A stretch of 35,621 nt of DNA from Pseudothauera lacus (GTDB taxonomy: Bacteria > Pseudomonadota > Gammaproteobacteria > Burkholderiales > Rhodocyclaceae). Every line of letters starts with the position of its first letter. Position 1 is the first letter of the stretch. The position numbers and the translations under genes were made by a program. Positions 33,249 through 35,621 of the stretch are shown piece after piece. The notes below the pieces were generated by a model. That model was not told where the DNA came from. It was given only the letters and a program-made list of their open reading frames with translations, and ran no database searches. The stretch is taken from assembly GCF_003034845.1 (NCBI RefSeq), contig NZ_PZKC01000019.1:1-35621 (forward strand), given 5' to 3'.

Positions 33249-35312
33249 ATGACCCGCCGACACCCCCGCCGCCCCAACCCGCTGCTTCTCGCCACGCTGC
33301 TCGGTGCCTCGCCGGCACTGGCCCAGACCACCGTCACCCTGCAGCCGGTGGTGGTCAACGCCGATGCCATCGGCGGCGCCAGCGAACAGCACATTGATGT
33401 CGAGGCCGTCCGCGCCGGGCTGGGCCGCGACCTGCAGGACGTGTTCGCCGCGGAGCCGTCGGTGGTGGTCGGCACCGGCGCGCGCAACGGGCAGAAGATC
33501 TTCCTGCGCGGCATCGAGGACCTCAACCTCAACGTGCAGATCGACGGTGCGCGCCAGGGCGCCAACAACTTTCACCACCAGGGCCGCCTGGCTGTCGACC
33601 CCTTTCTGCTGCGCGCGGTCACCGTCAACACCGGCGCCGCGCCGGCCGACGGCGGCCCCGGCGCCCTCGGTGGCAGCGTGCGTTTCGAGAGCGTCGATGC
33701 CCAGGATCTGCTCGGCCCCCGGCAAACGGCGGGCATGCGCCTGGGCGCCCAGTATGAGAGCGCCGACCGCAGCATCGGGGGTTTGGCCACCGTCTATGGC
33801 CTGCTGGGGGATGCGCTCGGCGTCCTCGCCCACGTGCGCCGGGACCTCGCCGACGAATTGCGCGTGGGCGGCGGCGAACGCCTGCCGGCAACCGATGGCA
33901 AACGCGGCAGCTACCTGCTCAAGGCCAGCCTGCTCGATGTCAACGGACACAGCGTGACCGGCTCTGCCGAACGCAACACCAATACCGGTGGCCCGCTGCG
34001 CGCCAACTGGCCGTGGCTGACCAGCAACGCAGTGCAGCGCTCCGACCGCCAGGAGAGCTGGCGCGACACCTACACCCTGCGCTACGGCTACCGTGCCGCC
34101 GACAACGGCCTGATCGACCTGCAGGCCACGCTGTACGGCAACGAAACCGGCATCCGCCTCGCTGACAACCCGATGACCACCACCGTCGCCGGCGACCCCA
34201 CCGAGTGGCTGACCCGCAGCCACGGCATGGATCTGCGCAACACGCTGCGCTTGCGCAGCGGCGCGGTTCTCCATCAACTGACCGTGGGCATCGACTACTT
34301 CAGCGACCGCGGCATCCGGCGCGACGCCACCCGCAGTTGGGACGAGCGCGCCCGCAATGTCGGCCTGTATGCCCAGGAGCGCATGGAGTTCGGCGCTTTC
34401 CGGGTTTCCGGCGGCCTGCGCGTCGACCGCTACGACACCGACTACGCCAACGGCTACGGCACCTCGGGCACCGCCACCTCGCCGAACCTCAGCGCGGAGT
34501 GGGACCTGCTGGGGGCAGACAGCGGCCACGACCTGACGCTGTATGCCGGTTACGGCGAATCGATCCGCGGTGGCAAGCTCAATCAGGCCGGCTGGCTGGA
34601 CAAGTACTTCCTGCCGCCGGACTTCCGCACGCCACGCCCGTTCACGCTCGGCGACAATGGCAAGCTCGACCCCGAACGCGGCATCCAGCGCGAGGCCGGC
34701 ATCAAGTGGCACACGCATGGGCTGCTGCGCGCCGACGACCATGCCGGCGTGGACCTCGCCGTGTTCCGGACCACCCTGCGCGATTACCAGATCATTCCCG
34801 GCGAGGGCGTTGGCGGCATCACCGACCGCATCACCAACGCCTCCGGCGACATCCGCACACGCGGCTATGAGATCCGTGCGCACTGGGGCACGCCGACCTT
34901 CCTCATCAACGCGGCCTACAGCCACAGCAAGAGCCGCGACTACGACGGTCAGCCACTCGACACCACCGGCGACTCGGCGCGCATCGGCGCGTCGGTGGGT
35001 GACCGCCTGCTGGTCGACGTCGATTGGCAAGTGGCAACGGCGGTCAGACTGGGATACAGCCTCGAAGCCGTTGCCCGGCTGAAGGACGTCCGCCCGGGCC
35101 GCCCGGAGAAACCCGGCTATGCGGTGCACGGCCTGCGGATGAACTGGCAGCCTCTCAGTCGCGAGAAGCTGACCCTGACCCTTGCCGTCGACAACCTCTT
35201 CGACCGCCGCTACGCCGCCCATTCCTCCGTGCGCGCCTACTATGCCGGCAGCGAGATCAGCAACTGGGAGAGCGGACGCAACGTCAAGGTCGGCGTGGAG
35301 TGGATATATTGA
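33249..35312 (+). CDS. TonB-dependent outer-membrane receptor (possible haem type)
   Basis: A 687-aa receptor. The signal peptide ends SPALAQ (about 26), followed by a short N-terminal segment (TLQPVVVNAD, TonB-box-like), a plug (KIFLRGIEDLNLNVQIDGARQGANNFHHQGR in outline; GALGGSVRFE) and a barrel ending VGVEWIY. The plug style and the FHHQGR stretch resemble haem/haemoglobin receptors, but no clear FRAP/NPNL motif was seen, so the substrate is open. The start at 33249 is preferred for GGAA eight bases upstream; ATG at 33228 is possible. The upstream Fur-like box and the divergent Fur-family gene indicate iron control. Confidence 0.82.
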   Translation: MTRRHPRRPNPLLLATLLGASPALAQTTVTLQPVVVNADAIGGASEQHIDVEAVRAGLGRDLQDVFAAEPSVVVGTGARNGQKIFLRGIEDLNLNVQIDGARQGANNFHHQGRLAVDPFLLRAVTVNTGAAPADGGPGALGGSVRFESVDAQDLLGPRQTAGMRLGAQYESADRSIGGLATVYGLLGDALGVLAHVRRDLADELRVGGGERLPATDGKRGSYLLKASLLDVNGHSVTGSAERNTNTGGPLRANWPWLTSNAVQRSDRQESWRDTYTLRYGYRAADNGLIDLQATLYGNETGIRLADNPMTTTVAGDPTEWLTRSHGMDLRNTLRLRSGAVLHQLTVGIDYFSDRGIRRDATRSWDERARNVGLYAQERMEFGAFRVSGGLRVDRYDTDYANGYGTSGTATSPNLSAEWDLLGADSGHDLTLYAGYGESIRGGKLNQAGWLDKYFLPPDFRTPRPFTLGDNGKLDPERGIQREAGIKWHTHGLLRADDHAGVDLAVFRTTLRDYQIIPGEGVGGITDRITNASGDIRTRGYEIRAHWGTPTFLINAAYSHSKSRDYDGQPLDTTGDSARIGASVGDRLLVDVDWQVATAVRLGYSLEAVARLKDVRPGRPEKPGYAVHGLRMNWQPLSREKLTLTLAVDNLFDRRYAAHSSVRAYYAGSEISNWESGRNVKVGVEWIY

Positions 35313-35621
35313 GTCCGCAGACGACTTGCCGCCAATCACGCTGAGGGACAGGCGCCTGTGGCGACTGAAGGTGGGATTGCGGCACAGAGGGCACACGGCA
35401 CTCCGGCGCGATAGCAACCGGCATGGGCGCCAAGCTTGATTATTAACCCGGCAATCAAATACCGTTCGGGCTGAGCCTGTCGAAGCCCGTTCGCAGGCAC
35501 TGCCATCAAGTGCCCTTCGACAGGCTTGTATGGTCTATACCGGCTCTTTTACTTCGTAGGAGGAAGGCGAGGAGCCGGGGTGGAGGGACATCGACTGGCA
35601 TCGGCAGCGGGGCCGCTGACC
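35313..35621. other. Intergenic end of the window
   Basis: No supported gene is seen in the 309 bases after the last receptor. It contains the REP-like inverted repeat listed separately. Short frames on both strands lack start context and family resemblance. Confidence 0.5.
35464..35527. repeat. REP-like inverted repeat
   Basis: AGCCTGTCGAAG (35474-35485) is exactly complementary to CTTCGACAGGCT (35515-35526), preceded by GTTCGGGCTG. This CTTCGACAGGCT core is a familiar intergenic repeat in many Proteobacteria. It may end the receptor transcript. Confidence 0.6.

Noticed and set aside
35313-35440. Short minus-strand reading with C-P-L-C-R, like a zinc-finger or transposase piece.
   Set aside because: Only a few codons, no start context and no further motif.

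Overview
This is a GC-rich chromosomal window whose gene content and protein style suggest a betaproteobacterium of the Rhodocyclales type (Azoarcus/Thauera/Aromatoleum relatives). That placement is an inference: it rests on the long-chain NifF-type flavodoxin, the OprC/NosA-type copper receptor typical of denitrifiers, the B12-controlled class I ribonucleotide reductase and the overall codon style. No rRNA or tRNA gene and no CRISPR array was seen.

Layout. 1-176: tail of a group II intron (end of its reverse transcriptase plus RNA domains V and VI). 326-5325: two TonB-dependent receptors (copper type, then a Fur-box-preceded one), a Spy/CpxP-like periplasmic protein and a 21-residue Cys-rich peptide. 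5428-6789 (minus): a periplasmic metallo-beta-lactamase-fold hydrolase, a 180-bp repeat and a 51-aa DUF3096-like membrane protein. 6906-11270 (minus): nrdAB behind a cobalamin riboswitch and a possible pair of NrdR boxes. 11287-12258 (minus): cobO behind a second cobalamin riboswitch.

12346-20928 is the centre of interest. Seven tightly overlapping genes encode an HMA-like protein, a ferritin-like protein with a membrane tail, three small membrane proteins, a P1B-type ATPase with an S-C-A-L-K-L transmembrane motif, and an FeoA-like protein. They run straight into feoA-feoB-feoC and an M14-like gene, and a third HMA-like membrane protein lies convergently at the end. The first six genes resemble the six-gene ferrosome (fez) operons of Rhodopseudomonas and Shewanella. 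The promoter carries an FNR-type dyad centred exactly at -41.5 from the start site inferred from a TATGAT box, so anaerobic induction of combined Fe(II) uptake and membrane-bounded iron storage is a reasonable model.

21082-25531: a lipase-like alpha/beta hydrolase, a MerR-type regulator with a separately encoded copy of its C-terminal domain, a LysE/RhtB exporter, and a third cobalamin riboswitch (with a good promoter) leading a tandem hotdog acyl-CoA thioesterase. 25673-27868: an OsmC-YcaO fusion. 27826-30190: a decayed defence/toxin patch (HsdR N-terminal remnant, Fic protein, truncated HipA/YjjJ-like gene). 30221-31413: NifF-type flavodoxin with a small partner, and a second, inverted copy of the 180-bp repeat. 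31536-35312: a DUF3817 protein, a DUF2325 protein, a Fur-family regulator and a divergent TonB receptor, with Fur-like boxes upstream of two of them. 35313-35621 holds only a REP-like inverted repeat.

Two regulatory themes tie the window together: iron (Fur-like boxes, Feo, putative ferrosome, flavodoxin, receptors) and cobalamin (three riboswitches over ribonucleotide reductase, adenosyltransferase and an unexpected thioesterase).
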